Assembly: GCA_040758525.1 (NCBI GenBank)
Contig: JBFLVQ010000256.1
Span: 1 to 11,876, forward strand
Reading direction: 5' to 3'
Length of the DNA stretch: 11,876 bases
Source of the DNA: JBFLVQ01 sp040758525
Lineage (GTDB): Bacteria > Acidobacteriota > Blastocatellia > Chloracidobacteriales > JADJPF01
A model generated the notes under the pieces. That model was given only the letters and a program-made list of their open reading frames with translations, did not search any database and was not told the origin of the DNA. This document shows positions 1-6,987 of this stretch, one piece after another. Both the position numbers and the translations under genes were made by a program. Positions within the stretch are counted from its first letter, which is position 1. Each line of letters begins with the position of its first letter.

Positions 1-863
1 CAGGGTTTGACTGTTTTGGTCTTGCTCTGCAACTTTACCTACGTGTTACAGTAGAGGAACGGCCAATCGATAATGGCTGGCAGCTCTCTCTTATTGGTGA
101 AGGTAGCTCCTTACTGCCTACCGATGAACGTAATCTTATTGCACGTGTAGCATATACTACTGCCACCGCCGAGAAAGTCACGCTTCCTGGATTACATATG
201 CTCGTCCATAATGATATACCACTGGCACGTGGCTTAGGCAGCAGCGCAGCCGCTATTACTGCTGGGATTGCGATAGTAGAGGCGATAACTGGTCGTGAGC
301 TGCCAATGGAAAAATTCTTCCAATATGCGCTTACTTTTGAAAACCATGCTGATAACCTTGCCGCGGCTCGTTGCGGTGGGTTCACACTTGCCTGTGCTGC
401 TATTAACAAGAATTACATTGCCATTAGACAAGCTTGGCCAGAGAGATTGCATGCAATTGCGATCATTCCAGACTTTCCTCTTGATACAGAATCTGCACGT
501 TCTCTCTTGCCATCTACCTATACACGCGCTGATACAGTATTTAATCTACAGCATGCACTGCTACTACAGGCGGCATTAGCAGAAGGAGATCTTGAACTGA
601 TATGTGAAGCGCTTACTGATAGACTTCACCAACCCTATCGCGCCACACTTGTGCCTGGCCTCTCAGAAGCGCTGACAGTACGATTGCCTGGTCTTATAGG
701 TGTTACCTTAAGCGGCTCTGGGCCAACGCTACTTGCGCTTGCGACAGAAAACTTTGATACTATCAGTGTCACACTGCAAGATGTTTTTGCCCAACAAGGA
801 GTATTTGCACAAGCAAAGCTTCTTACCATAGATATGCAAGGAAGGAGTATTGAGCAACGCTAA
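1..863 (+). CDS. thrB: Homoserine kinase, 5' end cut by window start
   Basis: This enzyme phosphorylates homoserine with ATP to O-phosphohomoserine, the step before threonine synthase; it is cytoplasmic. The reading frame is already open at base 3, and 286 residues are visible before the TAA at 861-863. The first visible residues, GFDCFGLALQLY, match the conserved N-terminal block of bacterial ThrB (PGFDxxGLAL), so only about 10-25 residues are missing. The GHMP-kinase ATP-binding loop is seen as PLARGLGSSAAAITAG (about 235-285), and the C-terminal GHMP glycine motif as LSGSGPTLLALA (about 708-745). The ATG at 198 lies inside the conserved domain and is not the start. asd follows about 30 bp downstream in the same direction, giving a pathway-consistent pair. 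Nothing in the visible part looks broken. The identification is secure at family level; GHMP relatives such as mevalonate kinase fit worse because of the N-terminal block and the neighbour. Confidence 0.93.
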   Translation, partial: GFDCFGLALQLYLRVTVEERPIDNGWQLSLIGEGSSLLPTDERNLIARVAYTTATAEKVTLPGLHMLVHNDIPLARGLGSSAAAITAGIAIVEAITGRELPMEKFFQYALTFENHADNLAAARCGGFTLACAAINKNYIAIRQAWPERLHAIAIIPDFPLDTESARSLLPSTYTRADTVFNLQHALLLQAALAEGDLELICEALTDRLHQPYRATLVPGLSEALTVRLPGLIGVTLSGSGPTLLALATENFDTISVTLQDVFAQQGVFAQAKLLTIDMQGRSIEQR

Positions 864-893
864 CCAAAGAGCTTGCCGAAGTCAATTACTGTT

Positions 894-1943
894 ATGAGCA
901 AATTGAGAGTTGGTATTTTGGGTGCGACCGGTCTGGTTGGACAACGTTTTATTCAGTTACTGGAAAATCATCCACAATTCGAGATCACAGCACTAGCCGC
1001 TTCGGATCGATCTGAAACTCAGTGTTTCATAGACGCCTGTTCCTGGAAACTCTCCACGCCTATGCCTGAACAGGTGCATACAATGATCGTTCAGCCTTGT
1101 CGGCCACCACTCGATTGTGATCTGATCTTTTCTAGCCTGCCTTCTTCAATTGCTGGTGGGATAGAAGAGGAGTTTGCCCGTGCTGGCTATCCTGTGATCA
1201 GTAACTCATCAAACCATCGTATGGCTGCTGATGTGCCCTTGCTCGTGCCTGAGATCAATGCTGATCACATAAAACTGATCGATGTTCAACGTGTACGCCG
1301 GGAATGGCAAAAGGGATTCATTGTTACTAATCCCAATTGTACTACTACGGCATTAGTGCTTGCGCTCGCACCACTACATCGTGCTTTTGGTGTCGAGGCA
1401 GTCTCTGTAACAACTATGCAAGCACTCTCCGGCGCAGGTTATCCTGGTGTCGCTTCACTTGATATTATCGATAATGTAATTCCCTACATTGATGGCGAGG
1501 AAAAGAAGGTCGAAGTTGAACCACAAAAGATTCTCGGTCTGTTCTCAGACAGTACGGTTAAACCGGCTGACTTTCGTGTCAGCGCACAATGCCATCGTGT
1601 CAATGTCTTCGATGGTCATACTGAAGCAATAGCAATAAAACTTAAACAGAAGGTCTCAGTCGCTACCCTGATTGAAACAATGGAACAGTTCCAAGGCGAA
1701 CCACAAGAACTCAAACTCTATAGTGCGCCATTACGCCCTGTAATAGTTAAGCGAGAACAGAATCGCCCACAACCCCGCCTGGATCGTGATTTAGAACGTG
1801 GTATGGCTACTGTGGTTGGTCGTGTACGCGAAGATTCGATCTTGGATTTCAAATTTACTCTGCTTGGTCATAACACTATTCGCGGCGCCGCGGGGGCAAC
1901 GATTTTAAATGCTGAACTGTTGGTTGCCAAAGGCTATCTATAA
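894..1943 (+). CDS. asd: Aspartate-semialdehyde dehydrogenase, archaeal/fungal-type
   Basis: The enzyme reduces L-aspartyl-4-phosphate to aspartate semialdehyde with NADPH, the branch point to lysine, threonine and methionine. From the ATG at 894 it has 349 residues. An N-terminal Rossmann motif GATGLVG is at about residues 10-16. The catalytic cysteine is in TNPNCTTTALV (about C149). The substrate/hinge block GAGYPGVASLDIIDNVIPYIDGEEKK follows. The catalytic histidine is in CHRVNVFDGHTEA (about H242), and there is a late block RPQPRLDRD. These blocks are typical of the archaeal/fungal branch of ASADH rather than the E. coli-like branch. The frame stays open back to a TTG at 873, which would add seven residues; ATG 894 starts right at the conserved N-terminus, though neither start has a strong Shine-Dalgarno. 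It overlaps the convergent glycosyltransferase gene by 10 bp at its 3' end. It follows thrB closely and is probably co-transcribed with it. Confidence 0.95.
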   Translation: MSKLRVGILGATGLVGQRFIQLLENHPQFEITALAASDRSETQCFIDACSWKLSTPMPEQVHTMIVQPCRPPLDCDLIFSSLPSSIAGGIEEEFARAGYPVISNSSNHRMAADVPLLVPEINADHIKLIDVQRVRREWQKGFIVTNPNCTTTALVLALAPLHRAFGVEAVSVTTMQALSGAGYPGVASLDIIDNVIPYIDGEEKKVEVEPQKILGLFSDSTVKPADFRVSAQCHRVNVFDGHTEAIAIKLKQKVSVATLIETMEQFQGEPQELKLYSAPLRPVIVKREQNRPQPRLDRDLERGMATVVGRVREDSILDFKFTLLGHNTIRGAAGATILNAELLVAKGYL

Positions 1944-2707
1944 TATTCGACTTCTACAGGGCGGCTCTCTTCGCTTATCTGCTTTGCCGCCCTGTTAGTA
2001 ACCATTAATCGTCTTAAGTAACCATTAGTGATCAGATAGAGGATTGTTGGTACAGTCACAAATGGATTTATTCCTGAGATCTCTTCTCCATAGATTGTTT
2101 GTACTGGTACGCTGGCGATCTTCAGCTTTAAGGTAGTTAGACAGAAGAGTAATTCATTGAGAAAGCCATAACGTGGATAGAGTTTTTCTAGTTCTAATAT
2201 GGCAATGGCTCGGCTGGTAATAGCACTGTAACCACACTGCGCATCCAATGGTAATTTTATTCCTAATGCCAGCCTCATCAATAGACTTAAAACGCGATTG
2301 CCAAGATAACGTAGCCTGGGCATATAGACAATACTTGGATGCAGAAATCGGTTCCCTTTCGCGTAATCTGCCCCTCTTAAAATGATCTCATCTAATAAAT
2401 TGCTAAGATCTCCTGGATGCATTTGACCATCACCATCCATTACTGCCACGATCTCCGCTCCCCAAGCCGCTGCCGCTCTATACCCACTTACCGTTGCTGC
2501 CCCTACTCCACGATTCTTCCTGTGCTTTATCAGACGCACTTTCGGATAATAGCTTTGGGCTATTGTGTAATAGGTATTATCGCTACTACCATCATCGACA
2601 AGGACAATAAGATCGACAAAATCTGGAATGGAGCGAATGGTATTAGCGATGAGTGTCTCTTCGTTATGAACAGGAACAACCACAGCGATATTATGTTGGC
2701 GGTACAT
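1934..2707 (-). CDS. GT2 glycosyltransferase, polyprenyl-phosphate sugar transferase-like
   Basis: A 257-residue family 2 glycosyltransferase with a GT-A fold, resembling dolichyl/polyprenyl-phosphate mannose or glucose synthases. The N-terminal VVVPVHNEE (about 9-17) is followed by the nucleotide-binding DDGSSDNT (38-45). The DxD-type metal site is MDGDGQMHPGD (90-100). DAQCGYSAI (155-163) and GFLNELL (181-187, candidate acceptor/base region) complete the family pattern. There is no N-terminal signal. One moderately hydrophobic segment near residues 217-232 may associate with the membrane, but a paired C-terminal TM domain is absent. The start ATG lies one base after the stop of the upstream sulfatase-like gene (TAGCATG) and has GAGG about 8 nt upstream, so translation is coupled. 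The likely role is making a lipid-linked sugar donor or extending an envelope glycan. The nucleotide sugar and acceptor cannot be read from sequence. Confidence 0.9.
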   Translation of the reverse strand: MYRQHNIAVVVPVHNEETLIANTIRSIPDFVDLIVLVDDGSSDNTYYTIAQSYYPKVRLIKHRKNRGVGAATVSGYRAAAAWGAEIVAVMDGDGQMHPGDLSNLLDEIILRGADYAKGNRFLHPSIVYMPRLRYLGNRVLSLLMRLALGIKLPLDAQCGYSAITSRAIAILELEKLYPRYGFLNELLFCLTTLKLKIASVPVQTIYGEEISGINPFVTVPTILYLITNGYLRRLMVTNRAAKQISEESRPVEVEYYR

Positions 2708-2708
2708 G

Positions 2709-4877
2709 CTAAAACCTCGCCCAAAATCGGTAAGCTTTATGTTGAGACTGCAAATCGAGCCACTGGCCTAGTTGTGTACTTAATCGTAGCGCGCGTTCTT
2801 TCTCTTGGTCGATAAGGTTATAACGTCCATCTGGATCTACGACCTCATTATAGAGTTCATATGTATTACCAATTTGATCGTAGATTAGTCGCCAATCACC
2901 ATCAACAATTGCCCAAGCAAAGAAATCGCCTTGTGGAACATTACGAGGTGTTTCGCAAAAGATTTTGCGATTAACAGTAAGGCCATTTATTGTATGCCTA
3001 AGATCTAGACCTATATAATCGCGTGGTGGCAATATTCCCACATTGCGTAGAAAGGTTGGACCTAAATCTATCGTGCTGACAGGTTGTTGTACACGCAAAG
3101 GCTGAGCAGATGGATACCATAAAATCAGTGGTACATGAGTCTGTTCACGATAAGGCCGACCATTATGAAACTCCTGGCCATGCTCACCAAACTCTTCACC
3201 ATGATCAGCACTAATCGCTACTATAGTAGTATCAAGCAGACCAGAAGATTCTAAATATTCGAATAAGCGACCTAGCTGTTCATCTGTATAGGCAATATTG
3301 CTATCATAGATATCGATCGGTTTATTACCAAAATTATTAGATCCTTGACGTGCATATTTTTCATTCTTGGCATGCAGATCATTGTAATGAACCCAAAGAT
3401 AGAATGGCGTATTCTGTTGTGCACGCAGAAATGTGATGGTTTCATTGGTCAAGCGCTGTGAATCCCAATAGCCGCCGCGAGAGTGGACGATTGTCTGCAA
3501 CCCTTTAAGCATGATTGTCTTATAACTTTCCCATCCCTGTTTCCAAAGCCATTTATCTGTTTTTGGACTAGTGATTGCTGCTGTCACACGTCCATTGGCA
3601 GTAAACATCTCAGCAATGGTGGGTAGGTTATCATCAAATATTGTCTCACCATAACTGGCACGTGCAATACCAGAAAAACTATGTCCTGTATTGGTGCTAA
3701 GTGAAAATGCATTCTCGAAGAGCACCGCACGAGCGGCAAAGCGATCTATATTGGGACTAAGTTTGCGCTGATAACCATAACAACTTAGATGATCTGCTCG
3801 TAAGCAATCGATAGTTATAAAGATGACATTTCTCGCTAGCTGTTCTGGTAATGGTGATTGATTTAGCTCGGCAAAGTCTGGTGGAATCTCTTTTAGATCA
3901 CCGCCTAGACAGTTTTCATCGCGACTATTGTTGGGAAGTTCATGCGCCAATATATTACAGGTAGGATTACGATCATCGCAGTCTCCACCATTCAATAATG
4001 GTGAGAAACCATCACGATCAAGATCTAGCAAGTTTTGTGCAAACGCCAGATATTTTTTGGCAATTACACCACGCCGCCAAAAGAGTGCCTTTAGCGCTTG
4101 TTGTTGATCAAAGAAATAGCCCCCTGTAATGGTACCAATAAGGACGGTAATGGCAAGTAATAGCACTATCGCACGACTAGGCTTAAGATAATTTGTTAGG
4201 ATATGGCCAAAAACGTAACTGGCGGCAATAGCACACACAGAGAGTGGTAGATGAAATGAATATAGATAACGACCAACAAAAATTCGTGCATCAATCCAAT
4301 AGAATGCTATTGCTACTATTGCTGCTAATAGACCTAAGCCTGTTGCAAACCATCTCTTCACAAAGAGTTTTGTAAAACCCTCGCTATCAACCCAGGTAAG
4401 CAATAGTGCAGTAAAATAGATTCCTACACATAGAAATAGCGTTGAATATTTTACCAGCAGAGATATATTAGTTATTCGCTCACTGATCCCAACAAGCATT
4501 AGACGAAAACCATTAGTAAAGATCGTAGGCGCTAAAATGCTCACCAACATTATTGGCAATGCCAGTGCGAGTGCGAAATGAAACTTGTTATCCCTATTCG
4601 GTATAAACCAAGAGAGAGGCGATTTGCCAACTTGCCAATGTGAACGTAGTTGTAAGAAGAGCCGATCGATTATGCTAAAGAGTGCTGCTAGCAGTAATCC
4701 CAATACCATATTAGCAACTGGTATAAAGGTGAGCGTACAAATGAATAGCAGTTTTTCTTGAGTAGCTGAGAAATGTTTGGCAAGAACTGTAAGCCGGTCT
4801 ATAGCCTCGACAAGTGCTAGCAAGAGACCAGCGCAAAGGCCGGCAGATAGATAATGGATCGATCGTTTGATGAACAT
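2709..4877 (-). CDS. Membrane-anchored sulfatase/phosphotransferase-fold protein with MopE-like motif
   Basis: A 722-residue protein of the alkaline phosphatase superfamily (sulfatase fold). The N-terminal half holds about seven hydrophobic segments (roughly residues 5-25, 42-70, 100-120, 140-163, 177-196, 208-228, 235-256). Residues about 285-327 form a Cys/Asp-rich stretch with DLDRDG, GGDCDDRNPTC and SRDENCLGGDL, matching the MopE-like/thrombospondin-type calcium-binding pattern. The catalytic domain starts at about 350: metal site ITIDCLRADH (D357), candidate nucleophile in SLSTNTGHSFSG (T397 by alignment), HYNDLH (497-502), SADHGEEFGEHG (metal site D558/H559) and EQTHVPLILW. There is no CxPSR motif, so a formylglycine sulfatase is unlikely. 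A Thr nucleophile suits phosphoglycerol, phosphoethanolamine or related transferases or hydrolases, but the substrate is unknown. The catalytic domain is predicted to be outside the cytoplasmic membrane. Its ATG overlaps the preceding stop by one base (TGATG). Confidence 0.9.
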   Translation of the reverse strand: MFIKRSIHYLSAGLCAGLLLALVEAIDRLTVLAKHFSATQEKLLFICTLTFIPVANMVLGLLLAALFSIIDRLFLQLRSHWQVGKSPLSWFIPNRDNKFHFALALALPIMLVSILAPTIFTNGFRLMLVGISERITNISLLVKYSTLFLCVGIYFTALLLTWVDSEGFTKLFVKRWFATGLGLLAAIVAIAFYWIDARIFVGRYLYSFHLPLSVCAIAASYVFGHILTNYLKPSRAIVLLLAITVLIGTITGGYFFDQQQALKALFWRRGVIAKKYLAFAQNLLDLDRDGFSPLLNGGDCDDRNPTCNILAHELPNNSRDENCLGGDLKEIPPDFAELNQSPLPEQLARNVIFITIDCLRADHLSCYGYQRKLSPNIDRFAARAVLFENAFSLSTNTGHSFSGIARASYGETIFDDNLPTIAEMFTANGRVTAAITSPKTDKWLWKQGWESYKTIMLKGLQTIVHSRGGYWDSQRLTNETITFLRAQQNTPFYLWVHYNDLHAKNEKYARQGSNNFGNKPIDIYDSNIAYTDEQLGRLFEYLESSGLLDTTIVAISADHGEEFGEHGQEFHNGRPYREQTHVPLILWYPSAQPLRVQQPVSTIDLGPTFLRNVGILPPRDYIGLDLRHTINGLTVNRKIFCETPRNVPQGDFFAWAIVDGDWRLIYDQIGNTYELYNEVVDPDGRYNLIDQEKERALRLSTQLGQWLDLQSQHKAYRFWARF

Positions 4878-6547
4878 CAGCCCATATAACCGAGTTCGCG
4901 TAGACGCTCGCGAACCTCTTCACTCTCTGCATCAGAAAATTCTGCCTCGACATTTCTGTCCCGTTCGGCAGGAGCGCCAAATTGTATCCCACGTGTGTGT
5001 AAAAACTCTGCCTGGAATATTTCTGTCAGCACACGTCCATCCATATCTTGAGGTATAGGAATATTTGCTAAGTGTAGAATTGTGGGCGCAACATCAATAA
5101 TATGCGCATTGGTAAGGCGGCAGCCAACTTTGAATTCCGGCGCACGTGTAATTAAAACTCCATGCAGCCTATGTGTACCAGAGTTTCCAAAAGCATCTAC
5201 AATAAATTGATTTGACGTGAAATCCATATTGCCTAACGAAACATAGCTCATATCTTCAGGGAGAAAACAGATATCTGGTGCTTCTGGTAGATGCGTACCA
5301 GTATAGATCTCTTCACGTTTAAAGATCGAACCGATCAACGGCTTGCCTGTGTGTGGATCCTTGAGACCGCGTAATCGATCAATGATCTGATCCCTTATTT
5401 GCTCGTATTGGCAACCGGCTTCGACAATACCATGCGGTTCGCGTCCTTTGAGATTAACAAAGATCTGTCCATAATTTCCTTTGGAAAATGCTGTTGTGCG
5501 TGACCAGTCAACATCATTGAATGATAGGAAAAGGCGGTTGAGCAGACCTAACTTCGATTTTTGTGTACCAACCCCACGCGCGGGACGAGCGCGCTTTAAG
5601 AGTGGACTGCGAGATACCTTGTAAGCTAGCTCAGGAGTAATACCAGCTAAAAACATATATTTTTTCAGCCGTGTTAGGGTATCACGCTTTAGCTGTAAGA
5701 AGCCTTCCTGCATCAACCAGATATTAAAAGCACAATATTTATGTGCAGGACCAAATCCATGATCGGAAGCGATCAAGACGGCTGTAGATGAACCGGCGGC
5801 TTCGATCATACGTGCTACTTCTCGATCCACGGCTTCCCAATAGCCATAGACCTGCTCACGAAATGTTTGCGCTTCTTCAGCATCATGTCGTGGATGAGAA
5901 GGATCAATAATATGCCATAACTCATGCTGACAACGGTCTGTTCCCCAAATGTGTGTAACCAATAGATCCCAATCTTGATTACGCATCAGATGGCAATTTA
6001 TCTTTGATTTGTATTCAAGCTCTTCAAACAGCTCTGCTAATACTGCTGGGACATTGCCACGTGCATAAGTCTCCGTCATGTATAGCTTGTAAGGACCAAA
6101 ACGGGATTCCAGATCATGGAGCAATTCTGCTGGATAGGTAATATCACGCCGGCCACGTGGTGTCATAAAATCAGAGATCATACAACCATTGACACGTGTG
6201 GGAGGATATGTAATAGGAAAATTGGTAATGATGACGCGACGACCTGCTTCTGAGAAGAGATCCCATAATGCTTTGCCGCTACGCTGAGCAGCATTTGCCG
6301 CCGTCTCACGTGCTTGACCATGTCGTCGCTGAATGAATTCTAATATTCCATGCTTACCAGGATTTTTTCCGGTAATAAAAGAGGTCCAAGCAACAGAGGT
6401 AATAGGTGGGAATACTGTCTCCAGTGGACTACGTACTCCTTCCGCTATTAATCGTGCAATTGTTGGCAAGCGACCGGCAGCGATTAGCGGATCTATGAAA
6501 TTGAAGGTCATACCATCAAGCCCAATTATCAGGACCCTCTTCGTCAA
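4877..6547 (-). CDS. Type I phosphodiesterase/nucleotide pyrophosphatase family protein
   Basis: A 556-residue alkaline phosphatase superfamily member, first gene of the leftward operon. Residues 5-12 (VLIIGLDG) carry the first metal Asp (D11). FPPITSVAWTSFITG (46-60) aligns with the NPP-type nucleophile block, placing T50 as nucleophile. HIWGTDRCQHELWH gives D204 and H208, ASDHGFG gives D262/H263, and GNSGTHRLHG gives H459, so the two-metal set looks complete. The protein ends in EEVRERLRELGYMG, a tail common in this subfamily. No signal peptide or TM segment is visible, so a cytoplasmic location is likely. The frame is open up to a GTG at 6628, but that start has no Shine-Dalgarno and the extra 27 residues are not conserved-looking. 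The TTG at 6547 has GGGAG 7 nt upstream and sits just before the domain. Substrate unknown; operon context suggests a phospho-substituted envelope precursor or nucleotide. Confidence 0.9.
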   Translation of the reverse strand: MTKRVLIIGLDGMTFNFIDPLIAAGRLPTIARLIAEGVRSPLETVFPPITSVAWTSFITGKNPGKHGILEFIQRRHGQARETAANAAQRSGKALWDLFSEAGRRVIITNFPITYPPTRVNGCMISDFMTPRGRRDITYPAELLHDLESRFGPYKLYMTETYARGNVPAVLAELFEELEYKSKINCHLMRNQDWDLLVTHIWGTDRCQHELWHIIDPSHPRHDAEEAQTFREQVYGYWEAVDREVARMIEAAGSSTAVLIASDHGFGPAHKYCAFNIWLMQEGFLQLKRDTLTRLKKYMFLAGITPELAYKVSRSPLLKRARPARGVGTQKSKLGLLNRLFLSFNDVDWSRTTAFSKGNYGQIFVNLKGREPHGIVEAGCQYEQIRDQIIDRLRGLKDPHTGKPLIGSIFKREEIYTGTHLPEAPDICFLPEDMSYVSLGNMDFTSNQFIVDAFGNSGTHRLHGVLITRAPEFKVGCRLTNAHIIDVAPTILHLANIPIPQDMDGRVLTEIFQAEFLHTRGIQFGAPAERDRNVEAEFSDAESEEVRERLRELGYMG

Positions 6548-6554
6548 AACGCTA

Positions 6555-6559
6555 CTCCC
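6555..6559 (-). promoter_or_regulatory. Shine-Dalgarno deciding the TTG start of the phosphodiesterase
   Basis: GGGAG on the minus strand, 7 nt before the TTG whose first base is 6547. No comparable site precedes the in-frame GTG at 6628, so this site is the main argument for the shorter 556-residue protein. Confidence 0.65.
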
Positions 6560-6659
6560 ATAATAATTAGCTTTGAAATAAAGTGTGATACTAGCGCGCG
6601 GATTCGCGAAAAGGCAAGGAATCTTCACCGCGCAGATTATATCGTTCTATCGTAATCTT

Positions 6660-6677
6660 ACTAATATATATATTAGT
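6660..6677. repeat. 18-bp perfect AT palindrome
   Basis: ACTAATATATATATTAGT reads the same on both strands. It lies across the -10 region of the leftward promoter and within the most AT-rich part of the gap. It could be an operator for a dimeric repressor or an easily melted element linked to the origin; the sequence alone does not decide. Confidence 0.6.
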
Positions 6678-6691
6678 GTATATTATCTCAA
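6663..6691 (-). promoter_or_regulatory. Sigma70-type promoter of the leftward envelope operon
   Basis: On the minus strand TTGAGA (6691-6686) is followed after exactly 17 bp by TATATT (6668-6663). Each hexamer matches the consensus in 5 of 6 positions. Transcription would begin near 6656 and leave a leader of about 110 nt before the TTG at 6547. A second perfect TATAAT (6641-6636, minus strand) lies just downstream with only a weak -35 region and could be an alternative start. The promoter overlaps the 18-bp AT palindrome. It is a visual match only. Confidence 0.5.
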
Positions 6692-6781
6692 TTTCACGTA
6701 GGAAATTTTCCAATTTTATCTGTGAATTTCCATTGCAAAATACTAAGCTCTATGCTAATCTCCGGGCTGTTTATGGGAAGA

Positions 6782-6807
6782 TTTTCAACAGGATAACCTG
6801 CTGAAAA
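6782..6807. repeat. Hairpin-forming inverted repeat upstream of dnaA
   Basis: TTTTCAACAGG (6782-6792) and CCTGCTGAAAA (6797-6807) are inverted copies with one mismatch in 11, separated by the loop ATAA. The left arm begins with TTTTCAACA, one base away from the TTTTCCACA boxes of this origin. No U-tract follows on either strand, so it does not look like a terminator. Confidence 0.55.
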
Positions 6808-6856
6808 CAAATCATTTGATGCCCCAACAAGAAAGCACTTCATTCTTTAAAGTAGT

Positions 6857-6876
6857 TGTGGAAATCCTGTGGAAAA
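6857..6876 (-). promoter_or_regulatory. Tandem DnaA boxes upstream of dnaA
   Basis: Two boxes in the same orientation, TGTGGAAAT (6857-6865) and TGTGGAAAA (6868-6876), are the reverse complements of ATTTCCACA and TTTTCCACA. Their start points are 11 bp apart, about one helical turn, so bound DnaA monomers would lie on the same face. TTTTCCACA is a known DnaA box variant in several non-enterobacterial phyla. Likely roles are dnaA autoregulation or an upstream origin arm. Confidence 0.65.
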
Positions 6877-6987
6877 CAACTTCTAATACTTGAAATTCAA
6901 TACATTGGGACGTGCAAGAAATACGTTTTTTTTTATTACCGGCAGGGGCAATAGTGGAAGCTTTTTTTATCGGTGGGGAATTTATAA

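Larger units (their letters stand above)
6548..6987. other. Divergent intergenic region, candidate upstream oriC arm and dnaA promoter region
   Basis: These 440 bp separate the leftward phosphodiesterase from dnaA and hold no credible gene. Contents from left to right: the operon leader and promoter; a very AT-rich stretch (about 6630-6760) with an 18-bp palindrome; an inverted repeat (6782-6807); two DnaA boxes (6857-6876); a T9 tract (6926-6934); a T7 tract (6962-6968); and the dnaA Shine-Dalgarno (GGGGA at 6975-6979, 8 nt before ATG). No convincing -35/-10 pair for dnaA could be fixed by eye. The layout resembles the upstream arm of bipartite origins, where DnaA boxes flank dnaA and also serve dnaA autoregulation. 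Confidence 0.6.

Noticed and set aside
873..893. Seven-residue asd extension from TTG 873
   Set aside because: ATG 894 is directly before the conserved N-terminus. Neither start has a strong ribosome site, so the rarer codon is not preferred; the alternative is noted in the asd entry.
4711..5058. Short open frames on both strands at the phosphodiesterase/sulfatase junction
   Set aside because: They overlap the coupled genes in other frames and show no family features.
6548..6628. Longer phosphodiesterase beginning at GTG 6628
   Set aside because: No Shine-Dalgarno, the extension precedes the conserved VLIIGLDG start without family resemblance, and it lies only about 28 nt after the predicted transcription start.
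6926..6968. T9 and T7 tracts before dnaA as terminators
   Set aside because: No stable GC-rich stem precedes either tract on the plus strand; they are simply part of the AT-rich gap.
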